Assembly: GCA_902580895.1 (NCBI GenBank)
Contig: CACHMJ010000001.1
Location: forward strand, 186,001 to 250,000
Length of the DNA: 64,000 nucleotides
Origin: an uncultured Pelagibacteraceae bacterium
GTDB lineage: Bacteria; Pseudomonadota; Alphaproteobacteria; Pelagibacterales; Pelagibacteraceae
Direction of reading: 5' to 3'
Numbering within the stretch: the stretch's first letter is position 1; every line of letters starts with the position of its first letter. The position numbers and the translations under genes were made by a program. Below are positions 38,009 through 48,565 of this stretch, in pieces. A model generated the notes under the pieces. It did not search any database. It was not told where the DNA came from and saw only the letters and a program-made list of their open reading frames with translations.

Positions 38009-39191
38009 AATCTTTACCTATGTGTTCTTGAATTGTATCTAAATCTTTTTCACCTCGACCACAAAGGCTTAAACAAATTAAGTAATCTTTTGATTTATCT
38101 TTTGCCTGTTTAATGACCTCAGCAGCTCCAGCCATTGGTTCTAAAGCTGCAGAAATGCCCTCAGTTTTCGCAACAAGCTTGTAAGCATCTAAAATTTCCT
38201 TATCAGTTGCAAAAGTATAATCAACAGCTTTCAAATTTTTAAGATATGAATGCATAGGTCCTACACTGAAATATTGTATTCCCGCACCTAAAGAAGAACC
38301 TCCTAAAGATTTAGAGCCATCATTAGATTGCAACATATATGTTTTCATACCCTGCATTATCCCTGGTGTCCCATTACTCAATGCCGCTGTTTCAGCTGCT
38401 TCTACACCAATTTTTTTTACACTTGGTTCATCTAAAAACTCATAAATACTGCCCGCGAAATTTGATCCGCCACCTAAACACCCAACTATCATATCTGGAA
38501 CTTTTCCCTCTTGAGCCATTGACTGTTCCCTGATTTCTTTACCGATTATACTTTGTGCAAATGTTACTATTTTAGGAAATGGGGCACTAGAAACACAAGA
38601 TCCAATGATATATGCATAATCAGGATTACTGGTCCAGGTTTTTATTGCAAATGTAATTGCTTCCTTTAATGATCCAGGTACTGATTTTAACTTTGCTCCA
38701 TAATGTTTAGCTTTAATTATATTTTGATTTACTCTCTTTATATCAATTTCTCCCATCACTCCAATCAGTGGCATATTAAATTTAGCAGCTACAGCTGCTG
38801 TTGCAGAATAATGTTGTCCAGCTCCAGATTCACAAATGAGATGTTTTTTACCCATTCTTCTTGCTAATAATATTTGGAAGAGACTATTATTAATCTTATG
38901 ACTTCCTGTATGATTAAGATGTTCTTGCTTGAATAATATTTTTGCACCTCCTAAATTTTTAGTAAGATTTTCGGCAAAATATAGTGGTGATGGTCTTCCA
39001 ATATAATGTTTGCAATAATAAGCGTATTCATCGAGAAAAGCTTGATCTTTGATTGCATCCTCAAAGCCTTTGTTAAGTTCATGCAATGCGGGCATTAACG
39101 TTTCTCCCACCGCCATACCACCCATAGCATTTTCTCCCTCACCATAGTATCCTAACTCATCTGGTCCTGATTTAAGTGAATTTTTAGTCAT
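38001..39191 (-). CDS. trpB: tryptophan synthase beta subunit
   Basis: GRPSPLYFAENLT, LNHTGSHKINN, CESGAGQHYSATA, VGCLGGGSNFAG. Confidence 0.97.
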   Translation of the reverse strand: MTKNSLKSGPDELGYYGEGENAMGGMAVGETLMPALHELNKGFEDAIKDQAFLDEYAYYCKHYIGRPSPLYFAENLTKNLGGAKILFKQEHLNHTGSHKINNSLFQILLARRMGKKHLICESGAGQHYSATAAVAAKFNMPLIGVMGEIDIKRVNQNIIKAKHYGAKLKSVPGSLKEAITFAIKTWTSNPDYAYIIGSCVSSAPFPKIVTFAQSIIGKEIREQSMAQEGKVPDMIVGCLGGGSNFAGSIYEFLDEPSVKKIGVEAAETAALSNGTPGIMQGMKTYMLQSNDGSKSLGGSSLGAGIQYFSVGPMHSYLKNLKAVDYTFATDKEILDAYKLVAKTEGISAALEPMAGAAEVIKQAKDKSKDYLICLSLCGRGEKDLDTIQEHIGKDFE

Positions 39192-39194
39192 ATC

Positions 39195-39818
39195 TTAAGA
39201 ATTTATATTATGCACTGTATTTAATAGATTATCAATTTTATCAATGTCTTTTTTTCCATTTTGGTCTTCTAAGGCTCCACTGAGATCAATAATGAAGTCT
39301 TTATTTTGAAGATTAGGTATATCATTTATTTGGATATTTCCTGCAATCATTTTATTTAACTCACTAGGTACGTCATCTAGTAAGCTATGATCAAAACTTT
39401 CCGATTTATGGTAACCTTTTGAATCGAAAAGAATTATATCTGAAATTTTTAGATAATCTTTATATCTGATGACATCTTTTTTAGTAGAAATTGTGAGAGC
39501 TGATATAATTTTCATCTTATATTTATCTTTTATCTCCTTAGTTCTTTTTGGATCGACATCATATAATTGATAAAAATCAAAGTTTAAATTCTTAATTTTT
39601 TCCAAAATTTCATTCGTTGGATTTACTAATACAGAAACAAATTTTACTTGTTTTTTATCAACTCTTATTAATTCTTTTAATTTTTCAAAATTAACAAATC
39701 TTTTACTTTTTACAAAATTTGTAATGAAACCAATGAATTTTGGTGGATGGTGATGATTTAGTATAAAGTCTAAAGTTTCGGGATCTGATACCCCACAAAT
39801 TTTGAGACCCTTGATCAT
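39195..39818 (-). CDS. trpF: phosphoribosylanthranilate isomerase
   Basis: KICGVSDPETLDFI...KFIGFITNFVKSKRFV; MIAGNIQ; FIIDLSGALEDQNGKKD; upstream of trpB. Confidence 0.88.
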   Translation of the reverse strand: MIKGLKICGVSDPETLDFILNHHHPPKFIGFITNFVKSKRFVNFEKLKELIRVDKKQVKFVSVLVNPTNEILEKIKNLNFDFYQLYDVDPKRTKEIKDKYKMKIISALTISTKKDVIRYKDYLKISDIILFDSKGYHKSESFDHSLLDDVPSELNKMIAGNIQINDIPNLQNKDFIIDLSGALEDQNGKKDIDKIDNLLNTVHNINS

Positions 39819-40498
39819 TGATTTAAATGATCAATCAATGTTTGAATATTATTTTTGACATTACCTTTAGTTATAGGTCTTCCAATCACTAGCCAGTTAC
39901 TACCATTATCATAGGCTTGTTTGGGTGTTAAAATTCTTTTTTGATCGTTTTTAATTTTTTTACTTATTCTTATACCTGGTGTAATAATTTCTCTTTTAAA
40001 TACTTTTTTTACCATTTTCACTTCTTTAGCACTACAAACTATAGCATCAAGCTTGGCTTTAGCTGCTAATCTTGCTTGATGTAATACCAATTTTTTTACG
40101 TTCATCTTAAAGCCTATCTTTTTTAGGGCTTTATCATCAAGAGAAGTTAGAATTGTAACACCTATTAACTTTATTCCATTTGCAACTTTTTTAGCAGCTT
40201 TTAACGCATCTAATCCAGAACTTATATGAATGGTAAGATAATTTACGTTTAAATCTTTGATTGCTTTGATAGTTGATGCGCAGGTATTAGGAATATCATG
40301 TAGTTTTAAATCAGCAAAAATAATTTCATTTTTAAGACCAGATAAAAAATTTCTTCCATTTTTTGAATTAAAAAATTCTAATCCAAATTTATAACCTACT
40401 TTTAGTTTAGATTTTTTCGTTTTTTTAATAATATCTTTTACTTTCGAAATATTGACAGTGTCACATGCAACAAAAATCTTATACTTGTTTTTATTCAT
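39815..40498 (-). CDS. pyrF: orotidine 5'-phosphate decarboxylase
   Basis: IIFADLKLHDIPNTCASTIKAI, LTIHISSG, ITPGIRI, WLVIGRPITKG. Confidence 0.95.
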   Translation of the reverse strand: MNKNKYKIFVACDTVNISKVKDIIKKTKKSKLKVGYKFGLEFFNSKNGRNFLSGLKNEIIFADLKLHDIPNTCASTIKAIKDLNVNYLTIHISSGLDALKAAKKVANGIKLIGVTILTSLDDKALKKIGFKMNVKKLVLHQARLAAKAKLDAIVCSAKEVKMVKKVFKREIITPGIRISKKIKNDQKRILTPKQAYDNGSNWLVIGRPITKGNVKNNIQTLIDHLNQ

Positions 40499-40778
40499 TA
40501 TTTATTTCTTTAAACATATCTTTTGACATTTTAAAGTGAATTGTTTTTTTTTCTGGTGTGTTAACTTTTTCTCCTGTTTTTGGATTTCTAGATATTCTAG
40601 ATTTTTGAATATTTGTTGAAAATACTCCAAACCCTCTAAGCTCAATTCTCTCACCTCTTTTGAGAGTTTTTTTAATTTCACTTAATATAATATCGGTAAA
40701 TTTTTCTAGATCTTTTTTTAAAAAGTTTGGGTAATTTTTCTGGAGTTGTTTTAAAAGCTTTGATTTTACAATAGCCAA
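40491..40778 (-). CDS. ihfB: integration host factor beta / HU-family protein
   Basis: RGERIELRGFGVFSTNIQKSRISRNPKTGEKVNTPEKKTIHFKMSKDM; next to rpsA. Confidence 0.9.
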   Translation of the reverse strand: MAIVKSKLLKQLQKNYPNFLKKDLEKFTDIILSEIKKTLKRGERIELRGFGVFSTNIQKSRISRNPKTGEKVNTPEKKTIHFKMSKDMFKEINNE

Positions 40779-40793
40779 TTTAAATTTCTATTT

Positions 40794-42515
40794 TTAATCT
40801 TTTTTCTTCTTTTCTAATTCGTCCGACAAAGATGAAAAGGGTAAATTTTTTCCTGAACCTTCGGAACCATATTTGTCTAAAGCCTCTTTTTTTTGTATTT
40901 CCTCTAACAACTTTATACTTAAATTTACTTTTCTTTTTTCAAAATCTAATTCTGAAATTGCACAGTCTATTCTCTCACCCCCGGTAAATCTTGAGGGACG
41001 AGCATCTGCAGAACTTATAGCGATCTGGTTTTTCTTTATGCTAAAATCCATTTCGCATCCTTCTGGTCTAACAATAAGACCTTTATTATCTGTTGAAATT
41101 ATTTTAACTGTAATTATTTGATTAATCTTTTTATCCTTGAACCAGTCAAATGGGTCTGGTTTTGTTTGTCTTAATCCAACTCTAATTTTTTGTTCATCTG
41201 TTTTAATCTCTAAAACTTTTACCTTAATTTTGTCGTCAATATTATATTTCTTTAACTCCTCTTCTCCGTTATTTAAATAAGTAAGATCATTACAGTGCAA
41301 GAACGCATCTATATCTAAATCTTTTACACTTACAAACAAGGAATACTCATTTTTATTTACCACTTGCGCATCTATTACTGTTCCAACAGGATATTTTTTC
41401 TCAAAAATTACAAAAGGATTTTCTTTTGTAAGTTTATACGAGATTGCAATTCTTCTTTTTTCTTTGTCTATTTCGGTTATGACACAAGAAATTTCATCTC
41501 CAACTTTAAACATTTTTTTGGCAGATGCATTTTTTTTTGTCCAGCTAAGTTCACTTGAATGAAGTAAGGTTGTTAAACCAGGCTCTAACTCACAAAATGC
41601 ACCAAAATCAATAATCTTGACAACTTTAGCTTTGTAGATTTTTTTTAATTCATAGTTTTCCACATGTTCAAATGGATCTGGAGATAATTGTTTTATCGAA
41701 CATCCAATTTGTAATTTTTCTTTATCAATACTTATAACTTTAAGATCGTGCTTTTCACCGATATTAAAAACTTCATCAGGGTGGTTTACCCTACTATAAG
41801 AAATTTCTTGTAAATGTACTAGGACATCAAGTTCATTGTTTACATTGAAAAAACAACCAAACGAACTGTATCCTTTAACCTCTGCATTTTTAATAACATC
41901 ACCAATTTTATACTTTTCAATAATTTTTGCTTTATCTTCTTTTTTAAATGATGAAATTATTTCCTTTCTTGAAACACAAGCATTACCCCTTATCTTATCT
42001 AACTTTATTAAAGCAAATTTCTGAGGTTCATTTATTAAATGACTTATATCTTTGAGTGGTTTATCACTTATTTGTGATCCAGGTAAAAACATTAATGAAC
42101 CTGTTTCTAAATGCTCAACGATACAACCACCTTTACATTTAGAAACTATTTTTCCCATGATTGGCTCTTTTTTTTCATAAGCTTCTACTAATTTATCCCA
42201 ACCTCTGATTTTTTGAGCTTTACTGGCAGAAACAACCACATCACCATTTTTATCTTCTATCTTTTCTAACAATACTGGTATCGTCTCACCAATTTTAATT
42301 TTTTCACTTAATCCCATAGTTTTTAATTCATTAATGTCTAAAACTGGTTCTGACTTTAAATTTGGTATATAAAGAAAAATATACTTTTCTGTAATTTTAT
42401 TTACTTTACCTTCAATAATCTTTCCTTCTTCAATATTTATTTTTGAAAGTTGATTATTTAATAAATTTTCAAACTCTTTTGATGCTGGGTTAGATAGATC
42501 TTTGTATACTTCCAT
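40794..42515 (-). CDS. rpsA: 30S ribosomal protein S1
   Basis: Multiple S1 repeats (VVKIIDFGAFCELEPGLTTLLHSSELSWTKK). Confidence 0.97.
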   Translation of the reverse strand: MEVYKDLSNPASKEFENLLNNQLSKINIEEGKIIEGKVNKITEKYIFLYIPNLKSEPVLDINELKTMGLSEKIKIGETIPVLLEKIEDKNGDVVVSASKAQKIRGWDKLVEAYEKKEPIMGKIVSKCKGGCIVEHLETGSLMFLPGSQISDKPLKDISHLINEPQKFALIKLDKIRGNACVSRKEIISSFKKEDKAKIIEKYKIGDVIKNAEVKGYSSFGCFFNVNNELDVLVHLQEISYSRVNHPDEVFNIGEKHDLKVISIDKEKLQIGCSIKQLSPDPFEHVENYELKKIYKAKVVKIIDFGAFCELEPGLTTLLHSSELSWTKKNASAKKMFKVGDEISCVITEIDKEKRRIAISYKLTKENPFVIFEKKYPVGTVIDAQVVNKNEYSLFVSVKDLDIDAFLHCNDLTYLNNGEEELKKYNIDDKIKVKVLEIKTDEQKIRVGLRQTKPDPFDWFKDKKINQIITVKIISTDNKGLIVRPEGCEMDFSIKKNQIAISSADARPSRFTGGERIDCAISELDFEKRKVNLSIKLLEEIQKKEALDKYGSEGSGKNLPFSSLSDELEKKKKD

Positions 42516-42593
42516 TAATTTTTAATCATTTTAATTGTACTTTTAAAAACTTCGACCTTTTAGATAAATTTAAACATAAGATCAACAGGGAAT

Positions 42594-43916
42594 TTAGTGT
42601 ATTTTTGCACCTAAATACTTAATTTTTTTTAAAAATGAGGGGAAAGATGTGTTTATAGCATCTTTATTAGCTATAGACCAGTCACCTCCAAAAATCAAGG
42701 CGGCTATAGCAGACGTCATAAAAACTCTGTGATCTTTAAGAAAATTTCTAATAATTATTTTATTTTTGATCTCTAAGTTTGGATTCCCATAAATCTTTAT
42801 ACTTTTACTTGTTAAAACATTCTTGATTCCTATCTTAGTAAGTATTTTTGATCCCCATTTAAGTCTAGGGCTTTCTTTTTCGTTTAATTCGGATAAATTT
42901 TTGAAAGAGGAAACCCCCTTTGCTTTGGCTGCTACAAGGAATATTAGTAAAAACTCATCGATTGCAGAACTATTAAGTTTTGGAGGACAATTAATTGCTT
43001 TAATCTCTCCTGCACTTTTTATAATCAGATCTGCTATTTTTTCGCCTTTGTAGTTTCTTAAATTTTTTTTTTGTATTTTAACTCCCATCATATTAAGAAT
43101 ATTTAAAATTCCGACTCTTGAGGGATTTATGTTAACATTTTTAATTCTTAATTTAGAATCTTTTGATAAAATTGTAAGTACTATGAAAAAAGCACATGAA
43201 CTTATGTCAGACGGTATTTTATAATTTAATGCAGGAATTTTCTTTTTACCTTTAATTTTTATAAGATCATAATCCTTCTTTCTTCGTATCTTTATTGGTA
43301 ATTTCAAGTATTTAAAAAGGAGCTCACTATGATTTCTTGATTTTTTTGCTTTAATTATAGTTTCTCCGCTTGTATTCAATGCAGCTAGCATCACAGAACT
43401 TTTGACCTGAGCAGATCCCTTAGTCTCATTATAAAATATTGGATTGGCATTAGCAGTACCTTTAATTGTAATTGGAAGTTTACCGTAATTACTTTTAAAG
43501 TTTGCTCCAAATTTTTCTAGTGGTTTAATAATTCTTATAAAATCTCTTTTAGATAAACTTCTGTCACCTTTTAATTTTATTTTATTTTCTGTATGAGTTA
43601 GAAGGCCTAGAATGAGCCTGCCAAGAGTACCTGAATTTCCAGCATCTAAAATTAAATTTTTTTTATATTTAAATCCATTTAAGCCCACACCACTTATTTC
43701 ACAAAAATTTTTTGATATATTAATTTTCACTCCAAGTTTTCTGAGACATTTTAAAGTGTTAATCACATCATCTGAAAGTAATAAATTTGTTGATCTAGAT
43801 TTAAACTTTGATTGTGATGCCAGTAGTGCCCATCGAATAGATAAGCTTTTATCTCCTTCAATTGATAAAACTTTATTAAATTTTTGAATTTTATTTCTAA
43901 TTCTTATGGGATGCAT
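42594..43916 (-). CDS. aroA: 3-phosphoshikimate 1-carboxyvinyltransferase
   Basis: EGDKSLSIRWALLASQ, LDAGNSGTLGRLILGLL, GSAQVKSSVMLAAL, KDHRVFMTSAIAAL; start trimmed to MHPIRIRNK. Confidence 0.95.
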   Translation of the reverse strand: MHPIRIRNKIQKFNKVLSIEGDKSLSIRWALLASQSKFKSRSTNLLLSDDVINTLKCLRKLGVKINISKNFCEISGVGLNGFKYKKNLILDAGNSGTLGRLILGLLTHTENKIKLKGDRSLSKRDFIRIIKPLEKFGANFKSNYGKLPITIKGTANANPIFYNETKGSAQVKSSVMLAALNTSGETIIKAKKSRNHSELLFKYLKLPIKIRRKKDYDLIKIKGKKKIPALNYKIPSDISSCAFFIVLTILSKDSKLRIKNVNINPSRVGILNILNMMGVKIQKKNLRNYKGEKIADLIIKSAGEIKAINCPPKLNSSAIDEFLLIFLVAAKAKGVSSFKNLSELNEKESPRLKWGSKILTKIGIKNVLTSKSIKIYGNPNLEIKNKIIIRNFLKDHRVFMTSAIAALIFGGDWSIANKDAINTSFPSFLKKIKYLGAKIH

Positions 43917-43926
43917 TTTTGATATC

Positions 43927-44703
43927 TTAATTAATTTTAAAAGAATCTCCAAAATATGCATTTTGAGCATCAATATTTCTTATTAAATTATTAGGAGTGT
44001 CTTTTGCTAAAACTTTTCCGTTTGATAATACAATTGCTAAATCTACACAAGTTAATAAGTCTCTAGCTTGATGGTCACATAAAATAATTGAAATATTGTT
44101 GTGCATCTGTAAGTCTACAATTATTTGCTGAAGGTTCTTAATTGTCATTATATCTAAAGCAGCGAAAGGTTCATCCAATAATAAAATTTTTGGATCACTC
44201 ATTAGAGCTAAAGAGATAACCAAACGTTTTTTTTGTCCACCCGATAAAAATTCAGCTTTAATATTTTGTAAAGCCTCCAGTTCAAATTTAGAAATTAATA
44301 AATTAATTTTTTCATCTCTTAATTTTTTATTCTCAATCACAATTTCACTAATTGCTTTAAGATTTTCTCTTAATGTAAGGTCATGAAAATAACCCCCATA
44401 TTGTGGCACATATCCAATTTTATATTTTTTGGTTCTATTAAAAATAGTTTCATTAATTACATTTTTGCCCTCAATAAATATAGATCCATAATTTGGCTTA
44501 AGTAGGCCAATTATGATATTGAAAATTGTTGATTTTCCTACTCCATTAGGCCCCAATAAACCTAAAATTTCACCTTGATTTAAATTAAAAGTTAAATTTT
44601 CTAAAATTTTTCTTTTACCAAAATGTAGAGATATTTTTTCTAGCCTCAAAAGTTCAGTTTTTTTTTTAAAGTTTTTAATTCTAAATTTCTTTATTACTGA
44701 CAT
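43927..44703 (-). CDS. lptB: LPS export ABC transporter ATP-binding protein
   Basis: GLLGPNGVGKSTIF, GYVPQYGGYFHDLTLRENL, LSGGQKKRL, LLLDEPFAALD, LCDHQARDLL. Confidence 0.85.
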   Translation of the reverse strand: MSVIKKFRIKNFKKKTELLRLEKISLHFGKRKILENLTFNLNQGEILGLLGPNGVGKSTIFNIIIGLLKPNYGSIFIEGKNVINETIFNRTKKYKIGYVPQYGGYFHDLTLRENLKAISEIVIENKKLRDEKINLLISKFELEALQNIKAEFLSGGQKKRLVISLALMSDPKILLLDEPFAALDIMTIKNLQQIIVDLQMHNNISIILCDHQARDLLTCVDLAIVLSNGKVLAKDTPNNLIRNIDAQNAYFGDSFKIN

Positions 44704-44705
44704 AC

Positions 44706-45314
44706 TTAATAATTAGCAAAAATTTTAACTTTATCTTCTAAATTCTTCATAGAAATTTTTAATTTTTTAGTTTCAATATCTATTTCAATTTTATCTGCAT
44801 TTACTTTAGCATTGTTATTTTCATAATAAACATTTTCCTCTATTTTTATAAGATTTTTCGAGAAATTAAGATTAATAAAGTCTGCGTCGATTGATTGATC
44901 ACCATATTTTACGTTAACATTTTCTTTAAAGATAGTATTATTGTTTACCTTATTATAATCAGCAAAATTTGAATTGATATAAATTATGTCATCATTCTTC
45001 TGAATGATCTTAGCTATTACGTCATAAAGACGAACTTGATTAACTTTGCCTTCCTCAACTTGAGCAGATTGAGCATTAATAATGTATGTATTTCCAAATA
45101 AATCATTCGAGGTATATCTCAAATTTTCAATAACATTTTTTACTTCTTTGTTTTCCTCTGAAATAATTTTTTCATCAGTTTTTGCAGGATCGATTTTTTT
45201 TTCTATAAGTTTTTCATTATTATTGTTTGAAATCATGTATTTTTGATAAAAAAAGGCACTTAAAACAAGAAGTAAAACTAACAAAATAAGTTGTAGAATA
45301 CTTTTTTTTAACAT
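44706..45314 (-). CDS. lptC: LptC-like LPS export periplasmic protein
   Basis: N-terminal TM plus repeats NLRYTSNDLFGNTYIINAQSAQVEEGK...NVYYENNNAKVNADKIEIDI; between kdsD and lptB. Confidence 0.7.
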   Translation of the reverse strand: MLKKSILQLILLVLLLVLSAFFYQKYMISNNNNEKLIEKKIDPAKTDEKIISEENKEVKNVIENLRYTSNDLFGNTYIINAQSAQVEEGKVNQVRLYDVIAKIIQKNDDIIYINSNFADYNKVNNNTIFKENVNVKYGDQSIDADFINLNFSKNLIKIEENVYYENNNAKVNADKIEIDIETKKLKISMKNLEDKVKIFANY

Positions 45315-46286
45315 TTAATAAATTTTTTTATTTAAAATATTATGAACATGTACAATACCAATTGTAGTTGATTTTTTGTTTTGATTATACACACACAAAC
45401 TTGTAATTTTTTTTTCATTCATTATTGATAATGCTTTAGTAGCTAATGTATTTTTTTCAATTTTAATAGGATTTTTTGTCATTACATCTTTTACTTTTAA
45501 TAAACTCATTACAATATTTTTAGAATTCATTCTTCTAATTTGTCCATCAGTTATAATACCTGTTGTAAATTTTTTTTTATTACGAACTATCAAGGTCCCT
45601 AACTTTTTTTCTGTCATTATTTTTAATGCCTTAGTCATTGGCATATTTTCATTTATGAATGGTATTTTATTTTTTGTTAACATTAAATCTTCAACAGTTT
45701 TTAACTTTTCACCTAAGCTTCCAGACGGATGAAATTTTTTAAAATCTAAATTATTGATTTTATTTTTTTTTAATGTTGAAATTGCCAAAGCATCACCAAT
45801 GCTTAGCTGATTAATAGTGCTAGATGTTGGGATCATGTCCAGTCCTGCTTCTTTTACCTCAGGTGTCAGGAGTCTTATGTCACTATTTTTATAAAGTTCG
45901 GAATTTATCTTTGATGTAATCCCAATTAATATGATTTTATTTCTATTAGCGTAGTTTATAATATTTTTAAGTTCAATAGATTTTCCTGAATAACTAATTA
46001 AAATTAAAACATCTTTTCTGGTTATACTCCCCATGTCACCGTGTGAACAGTCATTAGCAGATAGCGAAAAAGAGGGTGTTCCTATCGAAGATAAAGTTGC
46101 AGATATTTTGTTTGCTATTATTCCACTCTTTCCAACTCCACATAAAATAACTTTTGATTGACAATTAACTATTGCATCTACTGCTTTATTAAAATTTTGA
46201 TTAAGTGATTTTTTTAATTTTTGAAGAGCTTTAATCTCTAGATTAATCACATCTTTAGCAATGTTTTTATAATCAATTTTTTTCAC
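45315..46286 (-). CDS. kdsD: KpsF/GutQ-type arabinose-5-phosphate isomerase
   Basis: VILCGVGKSGIIANKISATLSSIGTPSFSL, HGDMGSITRKDVLILISYSGKS, two CBS domains. Confidence 0.92.
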   Translation of the reverse strand: MKKIDYKNIAKDVINLEIKALQKLKKSLNQNFNKAVDAIVNCQSKVILCGVGKSGIIANKISATLSSIGTPSFSLSANDCSHGDMGSITRKDVLILISYSGKSIELKNIINYANRNKIILIGITSKINSELYKNSDIRLLTPEVKEAGLDMIPTSSTINQLSIGDALAISTLKKNKINNLDFKKFHPSGSLGEKLKTVEDLMLTKNKIPFINENMPMTKALKIMTEKKLGTLIVRNKKKFTTGIITDGQIRRMNSKNIVMSLLKVKDVMTKNPIKIEKNTLATKALSIMNEKKITSLCVYNQNKKSTTIGIVHVHNILNKKIY

Positions 46287-46891
46287 TAATGTGCCCAGAT
46301 ATCATCTTTAAATAGCGCAAGATCTAATTCAACTCTCGTTTTTAAAAATTTTAAACATTCTTTATATAGTTCAATTCGATTTTCTCTTACAAGAATTTTA
46401 TTCAATTCTTCATGAATTTTATGTAAATATATAACATCATTAGCACAATATTTTAATTGTGCAGGTGTTAGTTCTCCTCCGAAATCAGAGTTTTGAAATT
46501 GTTTGCTTACGTCAATATTCATAAATTCTTTTATTAAAGTTTTTAAGGAGTGATTATCTGAATAAGACCTAGATAACTTCGATGCAATCTTTGTATCTAA
46601 GATATTGTTTGTTTCGGTTTTAAGATAATATTTTATGTAAGCTAAATCAGCTCTTCCATAATGAAAAATTTTTCCAATTTTTTCATTTTTTAAAATTTTT
46701 ACTAAATTTGGAGCATTGTAGCTTTTTCTATCTAATTGAACTATATGTGCATCGGAATTTCCAGAAGAAATTTGTATCAAACATAATGGATCACGTCTTA
46801 TATTAAGACCCATAAATTCACCATCTACCGCTATTAAATTGCCTAATTCTAAATCATCTGGTAAGTCATTTTTGTGAAGTTTAATATTCAT
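46286..46891 (-). CDS. ribonuclease D-like 3'-5' exonuclease
   Basis: AVDGEFMGLNIRRDPLCLIQIS, KIFHYGRADLAYI, DTKIASKLSRSYSDNHSLKTL, QLKYCANDVIYL. Confidence 0.88.
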   Translation of the reverse strand: MNIKLHKNDLPDDLELGNLIAVDGEFMGLNIRRDPLCLIQISSGNSDAHIVQLDRKSYNAPNLVKILKNEKIGKIFHYGRADLAYIKYYLKTETNNILDTKIASKLSRSYSDNHSLKTLIKEFMNIDVSKQFQNSDFGGELTPAQLKYCANDVIYLHKIHEELNKILVRENRIELYKECLKFLKTRVELDLALFKDDIWAH

Positions 46892-46914
46892 AAATATTAT
46901 GTAAATATTTATAT

Positions 46915-47889
46915 ATGAAAGCAAAAAATTGTCTAATTTTTGGCGGAAGTGGTCAAATAGGAAGTTTCTTAATTAGAAAACTTACAAAAAATAACATTAA
47001 AGTTACAGTTGTAACAAGAAATATTCATCAAAAAGGTTTGAAAATCAAAACTCAAGGCAACGCAGGTTTTATAAATATCGAGGAGGTAAAAATTTTTGAA
47101 GAAAAAAAAATTGAAAAACTATTTAGTGAAGCTGACTATTGTATAAATTTAATAGGAATTTTGTACGAAAAGAAAAATGGAAATACGTTTAAAAATATTC
47201 ACACAATTTTTCCAACGCTTTTAGCTAAACTTTGTAAAAAACACGATCTAAAACATTTTGTTCATGTTTCAGCTCTTGGAATAAACGATGCAGTTGACTC
47301 TAATTATGCAATCTCAAAACTTGATGGAGAAAATAACATATTAAGTAATTTTTCTAAGACTACAATATTACGGCCCTCTGTTGTCTTTTCAAACTCAGAT
47401 AATTTTACGACACAATTTATGACTTTATTAAGACGGCTACCATTTTTTCCCTTGTATTACTCTGGAAAGACAAAATTTATGCCGATACATGCAACTGATC
47501 TAAGTAACATAATTTATCACATATTGTCTAACAGAATTGAGACACAAGTTGTAGAATGTGTCGGACCTGAGATTTTAACTTTCAAAGAAATCCTTCAAAT
47601 TCTCTTGGATTTAATAGATAAAAAAAGACTTCTTCTTCCTATGCCATTACCCTTAGCAAAGCTTTCTGCAAAATTTTTTCAATTACTTCCAAAACCATTA
47701 TTAACTGAGGATCAATTACGGTTATTAAATTATGACAATATCAACTCTGGAAAGTATAAAACAAATTCAGAGATTGGAATACCAAGTAAATTATTTTTTA
47801 AAGATGAAGTAAAAAAATATTCTTTTATGTGGAGAGATGGAGGTGAGTTTTCAACCGAAAAATATATCTTTAAAAATTTAAAAGAATAA
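46915..47889 (+). CDS. NAD(P)-binding epimerase/NDUFA9-like protein
   Basis: CLIFGGSGQIGSFLIRKLTKNNIKVTVVTRN, HFVHVSALGIN, ILRPSVVFSNSDNFTTQF. Confidence 0.85.
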   Translation: MKAKNCLIFGGSGQIGSFLIRKLTKNNIKVTVVTRNIHQKGLKIKTQGNAGFINIEEVKIFEEKKIEKLFSEADYCINLIGILYEKKNGNTFKNIHTIFPTLLAKLCKKHDLKHFVHVSALGINDAVDSNYAISKLDGENNILSNFSKTTILRPSVVFSNSDNFTTQFMTLLRRLPFFPLYYSGKTKFMPIHATDLSNIIYHILSNRIETQVVECVGPEILTFKEILQILLDLIDKKRLLLPMPLPLAKLSAKFFQLLPKPLLTEDQLRLLNYDNINSGKYKTNSEIGIPSKLFFKDEVKKYSFMWRDGGEFSTEKYIFKNLKE

Positions 47890-47903
47890 AGTTATAATTT
47901 TTT

Positions 47904-48395
47904 CTAACTAGCTTGCACTTTTTTATTGATATATTTATGAACCTCCTCTTTATCATTATTCTCTTCTTTTTTACCTTTAGGCTGATAAGCATATAATAAA
48001 TGAAGTTTGCAGTAAGAAAAATCTTTCAATGATGTTCTTCCACAAAAATAAAAACTCTTTTCATTTGGATGACCAATTGGCCATTTACATGAATTATCAT
48101 CTAGCTCTTCAAGTTGTTTTGGATTTTCAGGTTCAAAATCTTTCTCAATAATTAAAGATTTAAATTTGTTTCTTTTACCTTTTCTAGATCTAATCTTTAA
48201 TTCATCACCAATAGGTTTAAAGTTATTATTTGATGTTGTTCTAGTTTTAATTTTAGCTGAAAGATTAAGTCTGTGAGCTTTACCAATCACAGCGTTACGG
48301 CTAATACCTCCAATTATTTCAGCAATTTGACTAGCGGTATTTCCCTTTCCCCATAGTTCTTTCAATTTTGCTACTTTTTCATCATCCCAGCTCAT
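47904..48395 (-). CDS. GcrA family cell cycle regulator
   Basis: SWDDEKVAKLKELWGKGNTASQIAEIIGGISRNAVIGKAHRLNLS...CKWPIGHPNEKSFYFCG. Confidence 0.92.
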   Translation of the reverse strand: MSWDDEKVAKLKELWGKGNTASQIAEIIGGISRNAVIGKAHRLNLSAKIKTRTTSNNNFKPIGDELKIRSRKGKRNKFKSLIIEKDFEPENPKQLEELDDNSCKWPIGHPNEKSFYFCGRTSLKDFSYCKLHLLYAYQPKGKKEENNDKEEVHKYINKKVQAS

Positions 48396-48565
48396 TTTTA
48401 ACTATATATTGTATTAATTTTTATAATTTACACAATATAGTGTTAAATTTTCTTGAATAACAAGTTATTATTTCAATTTATGCACAAGAAATTTTTTTAA
48501 AAATTTTCAATCGGAACTTGTATGAATGTACTCTTAAAATATAGAGGTATATAAATTATTTATTT

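Noticed and set aside
48405-48439. TATATTGT-N19-ACAATATA inverted repeat upstream of gcrA
   Set aside because: Pure A/T-rich 8-bp arms in a very AT-rich intergenic region; could easily be chance without conservation data.
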